A stretch of 64,000 nt of DNA, taken from NCBI GenBank assembly GCA_001600695.1, contig BCKQ01000019.1:108278-172277 (forward strand), given 5' to 3'. Each line of letters starts with the position of its first letter. Within the stretch, counting starts at the first letter, position 1. The notes beneath the pieces were generated by a model, which had not been told where the DNA came from, made no database searches, and worked only from the letters and a program-made list of their open reading frames with translations. The stretch is from Ascoidea asiatica. Lineage: Eukaryota; Ascomycota; Saccharomycetes; Ascoideales; Ascoideaceae. Below, piece after piece: positions 42,710 to 52,297 of the stretch. Made by a program: the position numbers and the translations under genes.

Positions 42710-44392
42710 TTTGGACTATATTTTTTATTTTTTTAATCTTTTATTGTATGTATATATATTAAAGTATATAATAATATACTTGAATATAATTGAATGAAAT
42801 AGAATATAGTTGAATGAATAATATAAAATTTATTACTATATAAAGTTAATAAGAAATAATAAGTTAAGTGAATAAATAAATTATATATTATATAAAGAAT
42901 GAATTACAAAAATAAAAAATAAAAACAGGGAATCACTAAATATATATAACAAACTAATAAATAAATAAAGTATGTGTAGTATTCAAAGTGTATAATTACT
43001 TTAAAGTATTATTAAATCAACCAATTTTTTTTCAAGGAACAAACCTGTATATTTAAGAAAATTCATATTTTTATTTTATCAATTTATTTATTATTGATAA
43101 AAGTATGGTGGAATCTTTGAACTAGATGGATAAATTTATGATGAAATAAATCAGATACGAGTAATGGTTAAGATATTCATTTTTAAGCTGATAGAATTCT
43201 TAGACTAAAAAAACAATAATAAAGTAAAGCCAGAGAAATAGTAGTAAGTAATTAATGGAGTATATTAATTGCTGTAAAAACAGGCTTATTTCCTTGAATC
43301 TCAGTATTTCAATTGACTATTATTGATATTATTATTGATGTTTATCATTCAAATATTTGGCCTAGCCATTTGATGAAATATTGAACAATTGTTAAATAAG
43401 ATCCAAAAAATTGTGAGATAATTTACTACCAATTTTCATAATAAGAAATTGCTTTAAGCCTCTTGTTAAGAAAATCATAAGCACTGTGTTCTGAATGTTT
43501 AGATTTCGAAAGAATTCTTAAAGTTCTCTTAAAGGTTTTTCTTAGGGAATTTTCTTAGAAGAAACTTTTTCCTAAAAATTCCTTTTAAAAAAGAAATTGA
43601 CCAATGGAAAATTGGTTCTTGATCAAGATTCAAATTCAGGGCTCAAATTTCAGACTCCTTGGCATGGAAAAGGGAAAATTGGCGATGGAGCAGAAAAAGC
43701 ACCAAAGCCAGGAACCAAAAGAAGCATCAAGAAAAACAGCACGAGAAGCACAAGAAGCAAAGACAAAGAGAAGAAGCGTCGAAGTTGCGTTTCTCGAGAA
43801 GCAGGAACAGCGCAGATTCACACCCACACAACAAGGAAAACACAAAATTGGGAAAACGTTTACCAAGCCCATAGCCACCTTCCAGCTCCAGCCACAATAG
43901 CCTTGTCTTTAGCCACTATTGTTAAATGCACCTCAATCTCTTAACAAACAAAAATGACACTTAGCAAACACGCCCACAGGCTTAGCAAACAGCCTCACGT
44001 GTCAATGGTGATTTGTGATTGGTTCGTTTACAAACCGTTGGTCTTTTTTTGATTTTTATTAAAGGGAATGTGAGAGACGCAGGTATACTGCACGGGTGTG
44101 TTTACTTTCTGTACTCCGGATCGGTGGTTTGGAATCTTATTGGTTCCCTGAACTTCCCATAAAACTCTGTCACCAAACTTAAATTCTGGGCCGGTACTCT
44201 AATGAAGACCCGCAAATTTTGTTTGTAGGACCGGTACAAACTACAATAACCGAATTTTAATAATTTAAATATCTTTTTGTTTGTTTAAATATTCAAAAAT
44301 TAATCAAAATAATTATTAATATATATATATCATTTGTCATTATTTATTAATCAAGTAAAGCTACAATTATTATACATTAATGCTAAGATTTA
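42710..44392. promoter_or_regulatory. Upstream region of the YMR295C-like gene with GC island
   Basis: 1.7 kb with no supported gene. The first 900 bp before the YMR295C-like gene are AT-rich. The island covers about 43595-44250. It contains AAGCA/GAAGCAC purine tracts (43720-43790), CACGTG at 43996-44001, two CCGGTAC words (44191, 44233) and GACCCGCAAATTTTG (44207). An open frame of 115 codons on the + strand at 43597-43944 is Lys/Ser/Thr-rich and resembles no family; I leave it out. Confidence 0.45.
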
Positions 44393-46882
44393 TTAATAAA
44401 CTTCATCATAATTATCTTCTAAAGATTCTCTTTCTCTATTTCGATTTTTTTGAAACATTGAAAAACTAATTTTATTTCGGATATTCCTTTTATATTTATC
44501 TTCATCTTTATCTTCACTTTCATTTTCATTTTCATTTTCATCTTCACTTTGAACATTATAACCATATTCATTCAAATTCGAAGATATTGAATTACTCGAA
44601 CTTATTCCACTAATTCCACTTAAACTTATTTCACTTAAATTATTTTCAAAAGATTCAGAAAATTCATTCAAACTATTATATGAAGGATATGAATTAATTT
44701 CATTATTTAATTTATCATTTATTCTTTTATTTTTTCTTCTATTTCTTAATTCTCTACTTTTTGAATTAATTTCTTCATTTTCATCATCATTATCATCATC
44801 ATCATCTTCTTCTTCATTTAAATAACTACTGTTATTATTATTATTATTATTATTATTATGTGAAACATATTTTTTTTCATAAATTGAATTAAAATCTGGA
44901 TATAATTTTGGTCCAAATTTATTAATTGATTCTGTAATTTCAATTGATAAATTTTTTCTTTTTAATTTTAATTCTTTAATTGAAATTGGATTTATAATTT
45001 TAAAATATAATGGTAAAATACTTTTAATTAAATCCATACCTTGTTCACCAAATATCAATGCATCATATGTTATAATCATTGAAAATAAATAACAAATTAA
45101 AAAAACAAAATTAATTAAAATTATTTTAATAAATTTTCCATAATTTTTTTCAATATTATTTAAATTTTCTAAATTTAAATAATATAAATAATATGTAATT
45201 ATAGATGAATAAAATATATATAATAATGGAGCAAATAACATTGCAACTAAAATTTTCCAAGTTGCAACAACATCTCTTGCTTTAATTTTAACTGTTGAAT
45301 TTTCTAAAGCTTCTTTTTTTTTAATTTGAGAAATTTTTTTACTTGCAATAAAAACTGGTGAAAATAAAATTGTACCAGGTAATGATAAAATAATGATAAA
45401 GAAAATTTTAATTAATTTAATTAAAATTATTGAAAAATTTTTAAATTTATTCAATTCAAAATCATTATATTCATTAAATTCATCATTATCATCAATAAGA
45501 TAAGAGTCTTTTAAATTTAATAATTTTAAATCATTATTATAACTTAAGATTTTTTCTCTTAAAATTTTTATTTCATTTTCATTTTTAAAATGTTCATAAC
45601 CTGAATTTAATCTTCTATTTAATTCAACAGTTAAAGAAATTGGTAAATTTTTTGAATTTAAATTTTTTGTATGAGAATAAAGTCTTCTTGAAGTTTGAAT
45701 AATTGTTAAAGTTTCATAATCTGGAGTATTTAAAGTAACTAAATTTAAACCATTTGAGATTAAATTTAATAAATTTTGAATAGATTCTCTTTTAGTTTTT
45801 GGATTATTATATAAATCAATTAAATTTTGAGAAATTTCAATTGGAGTACCAAATTCTACAACTGCTCTTGATCTAAATTTATCTGGATTAAAATAATTTA
45901 AACCAACAGGTATAATTTTTATATTTAATTTTTTAAGATTATTATTATTTTTAAATTCTAATTGAGATTTTGATAAAGAATTTAAAGTCATTATTGCCAC
46001 ACCAGCTTTTAAAGGTAATAATTCAGTTCTATCATGAGAACCACCTTCTGGAAAAATACCAATATTATAATTTTTTTTTAAATGTTGATAAACTTTATCA
46101 TAAACTAAATTTTGATTAATTTTAGAAGCAATTTTAAAATTAGTACCATATTTTAATAAAAATTTAATTTTTTTAATTTTTTTAATATTTTTTAAATTTA
46201 AATTAAATGGTTTTTTAATTAATAATTGATTATTATTTAAAATTTTTAAAATTTGTACATTACCTAAAGAATCAGGTAAACCAATTAAACCATTTTCTTT
46301 ACATTCTTTTAAGAAAAAAGTATTAATACCAGTTATTAAATTTGGATTATTTTTAATATCAATAATTTTTATTTTACCACCAAATTTTGAAAATTTTAAA
46401 TTATCTTGTGGTCTAATAACACCAATTGGTAAAAAAGATTTTGCAATTGTACCAATAATTTTATCATTAAGAGATTTTTGAGCAACTAAGAAACTAATTC
46501 TTAAATTAAAATTTTTTTTAATTTCATTCATTAAAATTAAACCATCAGCAAATTGATTTGCATGAGGAGCAGCAACAAAAATATATGAAGTTAATATTGA
46601 ATTTTTATTTTTTTTTAATGAAATTTTTTTATCATTTTTTAAAATTGGTTTAATTTTATAAGCATTTCTTGATCTAATTTCTCTGAAGAAACAATTTAAA
46701 ATTATTGAAAAAATCCAAATTATTAAATCATAAATAAATTTTTGAATAAAATTTGGTCCATTATATTCATGATTATTTATTATTTTTTCATTTTCTTTTG
46801 CATTTTCATTTTCATTTTGAGTTTCAACTTCAATATCTTTTGACTTTTCTTTATCAGTTTCTTTTAAGTTTTCTTCAACCAT
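44393..46882 (-). CDS. SCT1: Glycerol-3-phosphate / dihydroxyacetone-phosphate acyltransferase (Gpt2/Sct1)
   Basis: Gpt2 and Sct1 (Gat1/Gat2) catalyse the first acylation in phosphatidic acid synthesis, in the ER and lipid droplets. The PlsC-type motifs are in order: FVAAPHANQFADG (motif I) near 102-114, LPIGVIRPQ (motif II) near 148, GIFPEGGSHDRTELLPLKAG (motif III) near 272-291, and IIPVGLNYFNPDKFRSRAVVEFG (motif IV) near 319-341. As read, five residues separate His and Asp in motif I; I believe this PHxNQFxD form is usual in this branch, but it should be checked. Membrane segments lie near 50-65 and 480-640. The C-terminus (about 680-829) is acidic and Ser-rich, a region that in yeast is phosphorylated. 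Length 829 versus about 745-760. One copy here, so the Gpt2/Sct1 symbol choice is arbitrary. Confidence 0.92.
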   Translation of the reverse strand: MVEENLKETDKEKSKDIEVETQNENENAKENEKIINNHEYNGPNFIQKFIYDLIIWIFSIILNCFFREIRSRNAYKIKPILKNDKKISLKKNKNSILTSYIFVAAPHANQFADGLILMNEIKKNFNLRISFLVAQKSLNDKIIGTIAKSFLPIGVIRPQDNLKFSKFGGKIKIIDIKNNPNLITGINTFFLKECKENGLIGLPDSLGNVQILKILNNNQLLIKKPFNLNLKNIKKIKKIKFLLKYGTNFKIASKINQNLVYDKVYQHLKKNYNIGIFPEGGSHDRTELLPLKAGVAIMTLNSLSKSQLEFKNNNNLKKLNIKIIPVGLNYFNPDKFRSRAVVEFGTPIEISQNLIDLYNNPKTKRESIQNLLNLISNGLNLVTLNTPDYETLTIIQTSRRLYSHTKNLNSKNLPISLTVELNRRLNSGYEHFKNENEIKILREKILSYNNDLKLLNLKDSYLIDDNDEFNEYNDFELNKFKNFSIILIKLIKIFFIIILSLPGTILFSPVFIASKKISQIKKKEALENSTVKIKARDVVATWKILVAMLFAPLLYIFYSSIITYYLYYLNLENLNNIEKNYGKFIKIILINFVFLICYLFSMIITYDALIFGEQGMDLIKSILPLYFKIINPISIKELKLKRKNLSIEITESINKFGPKLYPDFNSIYEKKYVSHNNNNNNNNNSSYLNEEEDDDDDNDDENEEINSKSRELRNRRKNKRINDKLNNEINSYPSYNSLNEFSESFENNLSEISLSGISGISSSNSISSNLNEYGYNVQSEDENENENESEDKDEDKYKRNIRNKISFSMFQKNRNRERESLEDNYDEVY

Positions 46883-47853
46883 CTTTGAAATAGAATAGAA
46901 TAGAATTGAATTGATTTGAATTGAATTGAATAGAAATTGAAATTAAAATGTATTTATTATTTGGAATCGAGTTGAAATAGAATGGAATCTAGATTGGAAT
47001 ATAATAGAATTGAGTTGATTTGGATACAATTGAGCCAAAAGAAGATGAAAACTCTTAAGGGAATAAGCACATTCGTAATGTCTTTATACTATTTCTACAG
47101 TTTCTTTATATTTGCATTTGAATATTTGCATTTGTATAAATAAATATTTATATTTATTTATATTTATTTGTATTTGAATTTAGTTCTATTTATTTCTGTA
47201 TTCTTTGTTGGGTTCTCAAAACAAAGTTAAAAAAATTCAGTGGTGGAAACGCCGGAAATGAGTCGGATCTCGTCGGATAAGACAAATACACAGCCCGGGA
47301 AGAAAAGTGGCCGGAGTTCCGAGAGTTTTCCGAAAGTGGAAGTGCACAGCCTTATTTAAGGCTGGTTACATTTTGTGGCGAGAGTCTCCATAAAAATGGT
47401 GTTAAAAGGATCACCTGACTTTTTTTTTTGGAAGCCATGTTTGTGGGACTTCTGTCTTTTTCTTCTTTTTCTTCTTCTTTAATCAATGAATAAGAAAAAA
47501 GAGAATGAAAGAAGAAGCAAAAGAAGAAGCAAAAGAAGAAGCAAAAGAAGAAGCAAAAGAAGAAGCAAAAGAAGAAGCAAAAGAAGAAGCAAAAGAAGAA
47601 GCAAAAGAAGAGAGAGACCTGGAGTAAAGAGTGAATAGAGAACTGATAACAGAGGATATAAAAGAAATTGCATTTGGATTTGACACTGGAATATAAGAAA
47701 AAAGGGAGTAAGAAATGAGAGAAGGAAATCATAATAAGGAATCATAAAGAAGGAAATAAAAAGAGTAACTAACAAAATAATAAGTAATAAGTAATAAGTA
47801 ATGAGTAATGAGTAATGAGTAATGAGTAATGAATAGAATTGAGAATAATGTAA
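46883..47853. promoter_or_regulatory. SCT1 upstream region with GC island
   Basis: No gene. GAATTGAATA-type repeats flank the SCT1 start. The island at about 47215-47460 carries several CGGA/GTCGGA words (CGCCGGAAATGAGTCGGATCTCGTCGG split over 47250-47278; GGCCGGAGTTCCGAGAG near 47310). The purine minisatellite described separately and an octamer TAATGAGT/TAATAAGT repeat (47780-47830) follow towards the pseudogene. Confidence 0.45.
47511..47606. repeat. 12-bp minisatellite, 8 perfect copies of GAAGAAGCAAAA
   Basis: Eight uninterrupted copies on the + strand. Because the unit is a multiple of three, several frames stay open on both strands and give artificial repeat proteins; none is a gene. 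It lies in the SCT1 upstream interval. Confidence 0.95.
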
Positions 47854-48606
47854 TTAGACTTTACTTTTCTTACAACTTTCTAAAATCAAATAACCATTTT
47901 GATCAAATTTTGCATTTTTAAATCTCCAATCTTTAATACCATTTTCAAATAATTGATCAATTTCTGGTCCTGTTTTACCATTAATTTCAGGTAATAAAAT
48001 TAAACAAATTAAGAAAATTATCTCTGAATAATTTCTATTACTACCCATAATTACAATTGATCCTAATCATTGTCCAGATGCAATTGATAAATTAACTCCA
48101 ATTGCTCTCATACCTCTTAATTTTGGTGTTACAATTTCAGAAAGATATGGTGGAATAATTGAAACTAAAATTTTAACATTTGGTGATTACATTACCATAA
48201 TTGTTGCTGGTATTGAAATTAAACATGAAATAATAATAATAATGTAAATTTTCTACTAAATTTATCTCCTGCCCAACCTGCAAAAAATTCTTCAATAACT
48301 TGTGCTCCCATTGAACCTCCATTCCAAACACTTTGATAAACTGCTTTTATAACCCAACATTGAGAAATTTCATCTCAATATTTATAGTTTTTTTAAAATT
48401 CTTCAACTCCTAATAATAAAATAAAAATAATTGAATCAATACCAATACCAATTGCAGCTAAAAAAATAATTAATAATCTTGGAATTGCAAATCTTGATTC
48501 TTTAAATTGTTCTTTAACTGATTTTTTTAAAATTTTATTATCAAAACTTTTATCATTATCATTATTATTAAAAATTTTATTATCCTTTGAAGTTTTTTCT
48601 TAACAT
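47854..48606 (-). pseudogene. Decayed MFS sugar-porter transporter
   Basis: Read from 48606 down, pieces of a sugar-porter-family transporter appear in order but in broken frames. There is an ATG with an N-terminus that shifts within an A6 run (48591-48596 area), then SRFAIPRLLIIFLAAIGIG (TM1), stops, then WVIKAVYQSVWNGGSMGAQ and FFAGWAGDKFSRKFTLLL, the loop 2-3 signature with GDKFSRK in place of G.R.GR[RK]. A shift and stops follow, then SIIPPYLSEIVTPKLRGM, the PPYLSE..P.LRG motif, and LSIASGQ. The frame then jumps to the C-terminal PEINGKTGPEIDQLFENG, the PETKG..LEEID.LFE motif. The segment for about TM5-TM12 is missing. Only a 64-codon tail (47854-48048) is open. The multiple stops, shifts and a large deletion together argue for a real pseudogene rather than sequencing error. 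Confidence 0.88.
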
Positions 48607-49182
48607 ATTTATAATATTTTGAATCTAAAGTTATTAAATAATATAATTTAATAAACATCAGTTTATGATTAGAATTGATTTTGAATGAAGTTAGTTAAGT
48701 AATTTGAGAATAATGATTTTCTTCTGATTGTAATTCCAATGATATTTATACTTGAACATAAAGAGAAAGAAATAGAGAATTAAAAACAATTTAAAAATCA
48801 AGAAAACATAGATATTCATCATTTTTCTTATCATTGTTAAATATGTTTACTAATTCTGTTTATATTTATGGTCTTTTTTATATTCAAAATGGAAAAAAAA
48901 TAAAGTATTTTAAACAACAGTAAAGTAAATAAATAATATTGATTAATTAATTAAATAATTCAATCGAAAGAAACAAGACTTCAAACTAAAGAAAGAGAAT
49001 GAAAGTAATAAATAATGTAGGACTAAAGATTACAAAGATATAATGAAAAAAACGAAGAAGAGTTAAAATAATAAGTTTAGTTACATTAAATTAGTTTATG
49101 ATTGTATTGGTTATATGAAAAGATAAATTGTAAGAAAATGAGAATGAAAATGAGAATGAAAATGAGAATGAATGAGAATAAA
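48607..49182. other. Intergenic between the two pseudogenes
   Basis: AT-rich, nothing recognisable. It ends with AATGAGAATGAAA repeats (49135-49180) directly downstream of the alcohol dehydrogenase remnant. No GC-richer island remains although it is the upstream side of the transporter pseudogene. Confidence 0.4.
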
Positions 49183-50108
49183 TTAACATGAAGTATCACC
49201 AACATAACGACCAATAGTTTTACCTTGATCCATTTCTTCATAAACTTTAGTTAATTGAGATAAACTAATGATTTGAATTGGAGATTGAATTAAACCTCTT
49301 GTATAAAATTCAACAGCTTCTCTATATTCTTCTCTATTACCAACATAAGAACCAATATAATATTAACTTGTTTCATAACATGTTTAAATACATCAGAAGA
49401 ACAAATAGCATGAGCAGGTAAACCAACTAAAACTACAGTTCCACATTGTCTAACATATTTAATTGATTCTGAAATTGCAGATTGAGAAACAGAAACATTT
49501 ACAACACCATGTGGACCACCATTTGATAATTTTTGAATTTTTTTCAGTAATATTTTTAATTTTTAAAAAATCTATAAATTCTTCACAACCTAATTTTTTA
49601 CAAAGTTTTTTTTTTTTTTCACCACCATCAATACCAATAACTTTTAAACCCATAGCTATAGCATATTGTATAGCTAAAGTACCTAAACCACCACCACCAC
49701 CAGAAATACAAATCCATTGACCAGTTTTTAAATTTGCAGATTTTACACCTTTATAAGCAGTAACACCAGCACATAAAATTGGAGCAACTTCAGCTAAATT
49801 TGTACCTTTTGGAATTTTACAAGCTTGAATTGAATCTGCAGTTGCATATTGTTGAAAATTACCATCATGAGTATAACCAGAACAATCAAAAATTAAACAA
49901 TTTTGTTCATTACTTAATTCACAAAATTCACAAGATAAACAAGTACCATTAAACCATTTAATACCAGCATAATCACCAATTTTAAAATTTCATTTGATTT
50001 TAGTTCTGGAATTGAAATTTCACCATATTTTAATTCACCATTAATTTCATTAAATGTTATACCTTTTTGAGTTTTAGGTATAATAAAAGTTTCATTATAT
50101 TCACTCAT
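49183..50108 (-). pseudogene. Decayed zinc alcohol dehydrogenase (ADH1-like)
   Basis: The start MSEYNETFIIPKTQKGITF and ELKYGEISIPEL match yeast ADH1-type enzymes. After about 40 codons the sequence jumps to [10 protein letters not shown], deleting roughly 60 residues that in the family include the catalytic-zinc Cys and His; the join is also out of frame. Then a long intact stretch reads (in another frame) [15 protein letters not shown] (structural zinc Cys), [45 protein letters not shown] (NAD-binding Gly motif) and VIGIDGGE. A shift near 49545 precedes [17 protein letters not shown] and VVLVGLPA. Another near 49363 precedes [16 protein letters not shown] and the terminus [13 protein letters not shown]. 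At least one deletion and two frameshifts make it non-functional as read. High residue similarity between breaks suggests recent loss. Confidence 0.92.
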
Positions 50109-50420
50109 TTTTTTTTTTTATATTTTTTTTATATTATCATTATTATAAATTAATTTACTTAGATTATTCAATTATATTATTCTTTAAAGAAATTAATAAA
50201 TAATAAGCTATTTCCGATAGAATAAATTTTTTTAAAAATATAAAAATATAAAAATGCATAAAAATTATTGAAATAATTGATATAAATTATTGTTTATGGG
50301 GGATAAATTTATTCTCTTATAAAGCCTAAAAAAAGTGGAAAGGAAATATTAAAATATGAAATATGAAATATTAGATACTAAATACTAAATACTAAATACT
50401 AAATACTAAATACTAAATAC

Positions 50421-50451
<31 letters not shown>

Positions 50452-50914
50452 AAGTGCAATTGAATTTCATTGACACAATTTACATAGGTAAGTATGTGAT
50501 TTGGTAAGTGATAATAATGTTTAATAAAGAAACCCCATAGAAAGAATGCATTTAGAGTAATTCAGTTCTTGAATATCATGAATGTTTCTCAGGTATTTCA
50601 ATGATTGTGATTGCATTTGTTATTTTATTGTTTATTTTATTGATTATTGATTATTGTATATTGTTTATTGATTATTGTTTATTGTATAACTGTGCATTGT
50701 CTTTGTTACTTCTTTTATTCCACCGGCGAATCATTCGCCCACACGCGGCCGGTCAAGGCGCACCACTTCCTTTTATGGATAGTATGTATATTATGTGGCA
50801 ATAGTGGCTGAAGTGGCGGTGCATGCAATTTAGCCACACGACATTATTTACTCGGCAGCACCCCTTTGCTGCTTAAGTGTGTTGGTGTGTGTTGGTGTGT
50901 GTTGGTGTGTGTTG
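50109..50914. other. Upstream of ADH pseudogene and 5' flank of tRNA-Glu
   Basis: No gene. AT-rich to 50590, then TTATTG-type repeats (50618-50685) and a GC-richer patch at 50715-50870 (CCACCGGCGAATCATTCGCCC can fold as a hairpin; GCGGCCGGTCAAGGCGC). It ends with (GTTGGTGTGT)3 at 50881-50910 immediately before the tRNA. Confidence 0.45.
50377..50425. repeat. (ACTAAAT)7 tandem repeat followed by (AAAT)n
   Basis: Seven perfect heptamers, directly followed by about seven AAAT units to 50453. Not coding. Confidence 0.9.
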
Positions 50915-50986
50915 TCCGATATAGTGTAACGGTGATCATACCTCGCTTTCACCGAGGAGACCCGGGTTCGACTCCCGGTATCGGAA
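50915..50986 (+). tRNA. tRNA-Glu(UUC)
   Basis: Acceptor TCCGATA pairs fully with TATCGGA; discriminator A. The anticodon loop CTTTCAC gives anticodon TTC. The T arm is CCGGG-TTCGACT-CCCGG. The sequence closely matches the S. cerevisiae tRNA-Glu(UUC) and has no intron. Length 72. A T6 terminator follows at 50991-50996. A GT-rich decamer repeat abuts the 5' end. Confidence 0.96.
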
Positions 50987-51114
50987 CATATTTTTTGATA
51001 TTGATTAATATTTATTCATTTTTCAGTAAAGCTTCTTTTTTTTTCTGCTTTTTTACTTTGCAACCACAAAAGCTGAGAAGTGAGAAGTGAGAAACGAGCA
51101 AGAAATAAATTATA

Positions 51115-51669
51115 TTAAACAAAACTATACAATGAAATACTGTAATTAAGTAGGTATTTACTAGTCATCATCACCACCATCATCATCGTCATCATCGTCG
51201 TCATCATCATCATCATCATCATCGTCGTCATCATTAGAATCATTTTCATGTTGTTGAGAAGGTGGTGCACCAAAATATTGATCACGAAAAAAAAATCTAG
51301 AGGTGATGAATGTTTATGTCTACTACTATTACTACTACTACTACTACTACTAAACATATTACTATTATCATTAATAGTATTAGTACCACTTAAAATTGAT
51401 TTACTTGATTTTTTTTTATCATATTTTTTTCCTGCTTTTAAAGCTATTTTAGAAAATTTACCAACTAATTTTAAATATTTATCAGTATTTAATCCTTTTT
51501 CATTTTCATTTTCATTTTCATTCTCATTTTCATTCTCATTTTCATTCTCATTTTCATTATTAATATAATTATTATTTATTGATTGAATTGATTTAAATCC
51601 AATTGAATCTAACCATAATCCAATATTACCAATTAAAGAATATAAATATCCATTTAAATTTATTACCAT
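51115..51669 (-). CDS. Unknown protein with apparent T9/T10 frameshift before an Asp-rich tail
   Basis: I do not recognise it. Residues 1-32 (MVINLNGYLYSLIGNIGLWLDSIGF) are hydrophobic; an (EN)n repeat covers about 40-57; a Lys-rich segment (YLKLVGKFSKIALKAGKKYDKKKSSKS) follows; then Ser repeats. After SSPLDFFF the frame as given turns into an implausible Met/Thr tail. If the run of nine T's on the gene strand (51287-51295) had ten, the frame would continue RDQYFGAPPSQQHENDSN, then a long Asp run with GG, and stop at 51161-51163. I think that second reading is the real protein and that the genome or the assembly has lost one T. Without it, the tail is nonsense. The divergent neighbour is RSM26. 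Confidence 0.6.
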   Translation of the reverse strand: MVINLNGYLYSLIGNIGLWLDSIGFKSIQSINNNYINNENENENENENENENENENEKGLNTDKYLKLVGKFSKIALKAGKKYDKKKSSKSILSGTNTINDNSNMFSSSSSSSNSSRHKHSSPLDFFFVINILVHHLLNNMKMILMMTTMMMMMMMTTMMTMMMVVMMTSKYLLNYSISLYSFV

Positions 51670-52293
51670 ATAATTTATTTAAATTTTTATTTTTATAAAT
51701 AAATTCAATTTGAAATACATAATAAATGATAAATAATAAATAATAAATGATATAAAGTAATCGCAATATTTCATTATAATTTGCATTGGTACCAAACTTT
51801 CAAATTCGGACTTCCCAGCAGCAGATTAATGCAGACAGCAACAGACTAATGAAGGTATTTGCAGATATCTGCATATTGAAAAAAAAACAATTTGAGACCA
51901 GAACAATGGGTGTCGTACTAGCCACGTATTATTTTGTGACCATGTACCAGCCATGTCACGTGTTATATGTGGCTGGTTTGATGATTTTTCAAAATTTTTT
52001 AAGATTTCCAATGAAAAAACACCAAAAAACACAAAAAACAACAAAAAACACAAAAACAACAAAAAAAGAAGCATTGAAAAGAAGTGAAGAAAAGAAGTGA
52101 AGAAAGATTTAAAAGAACAGGAATTAAAAGAAAAAAAGGTTCAGCAGTGAAGTGAAAGTGAAGAAAGATAAGATTTTAGAAGAGCTTAAGAAATATTTCA
52201 AAGGTTAAATGAATTTAGAGTAAAAATTGAATACTTAATCCATAATTAATATCAATAATTTCAATAATTTCAATAATTTCAATAATTTCAATA
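51670..52293. promoter_or_regulatory. Divergent upstream region with CACGTG island, RSM26 side
   Basis: No gene. The small island at about 51785-51975 has TGTCACGTGTT (CACGTG 51957-51962) and CCACGTATT (51922) with CAGCAGCAGATTAATGCAGACAGC. Beyond it is an A-rich tract (52010-52080). The RSM26-proximal 40 bp are a 9-bp tandem repeat, listed separately. Confidence 0.5.
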
Positions 52294-52297
52294 ATGT
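52253..52297 (+). repeat. (CAATAATTT)4 repeat running into the RSM26 start codon
   Basis: Four perfect 9-bp copies (52253-52288) plus a fifth, CAATAATGT (52289-52297), with one T-to-G change. That change creates the ATG at 52294 used as the RSM26 start. Confidence 0.9.

Noticed and set aside
43597..43944. 115-codon open frame rich in Lys, Ser and Thr
   Set aside because: Three overlapping alternatives in the same purine-rich tract and no family features.
47352..47775. Leu-, Ser- or Phe-repeat proteins on the minus strand
   Set aside because: Purely the 12-bp GAAGAAGCAAAA minisatellite read in different frames.
50470..50530. GGTAAGTATGTG resembling a 5' splice site
   Set aside because: No coding exon before it and no branch point plus acceptor leading to a coding exon after it.
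50871..50914. GT-rich repeat before tRNA-Glu as a telomere-like or transposon-end remnant
   Set aside because: Only three decamers, no LTR-like inverted ends, no coding remnant and no target duplication seen.
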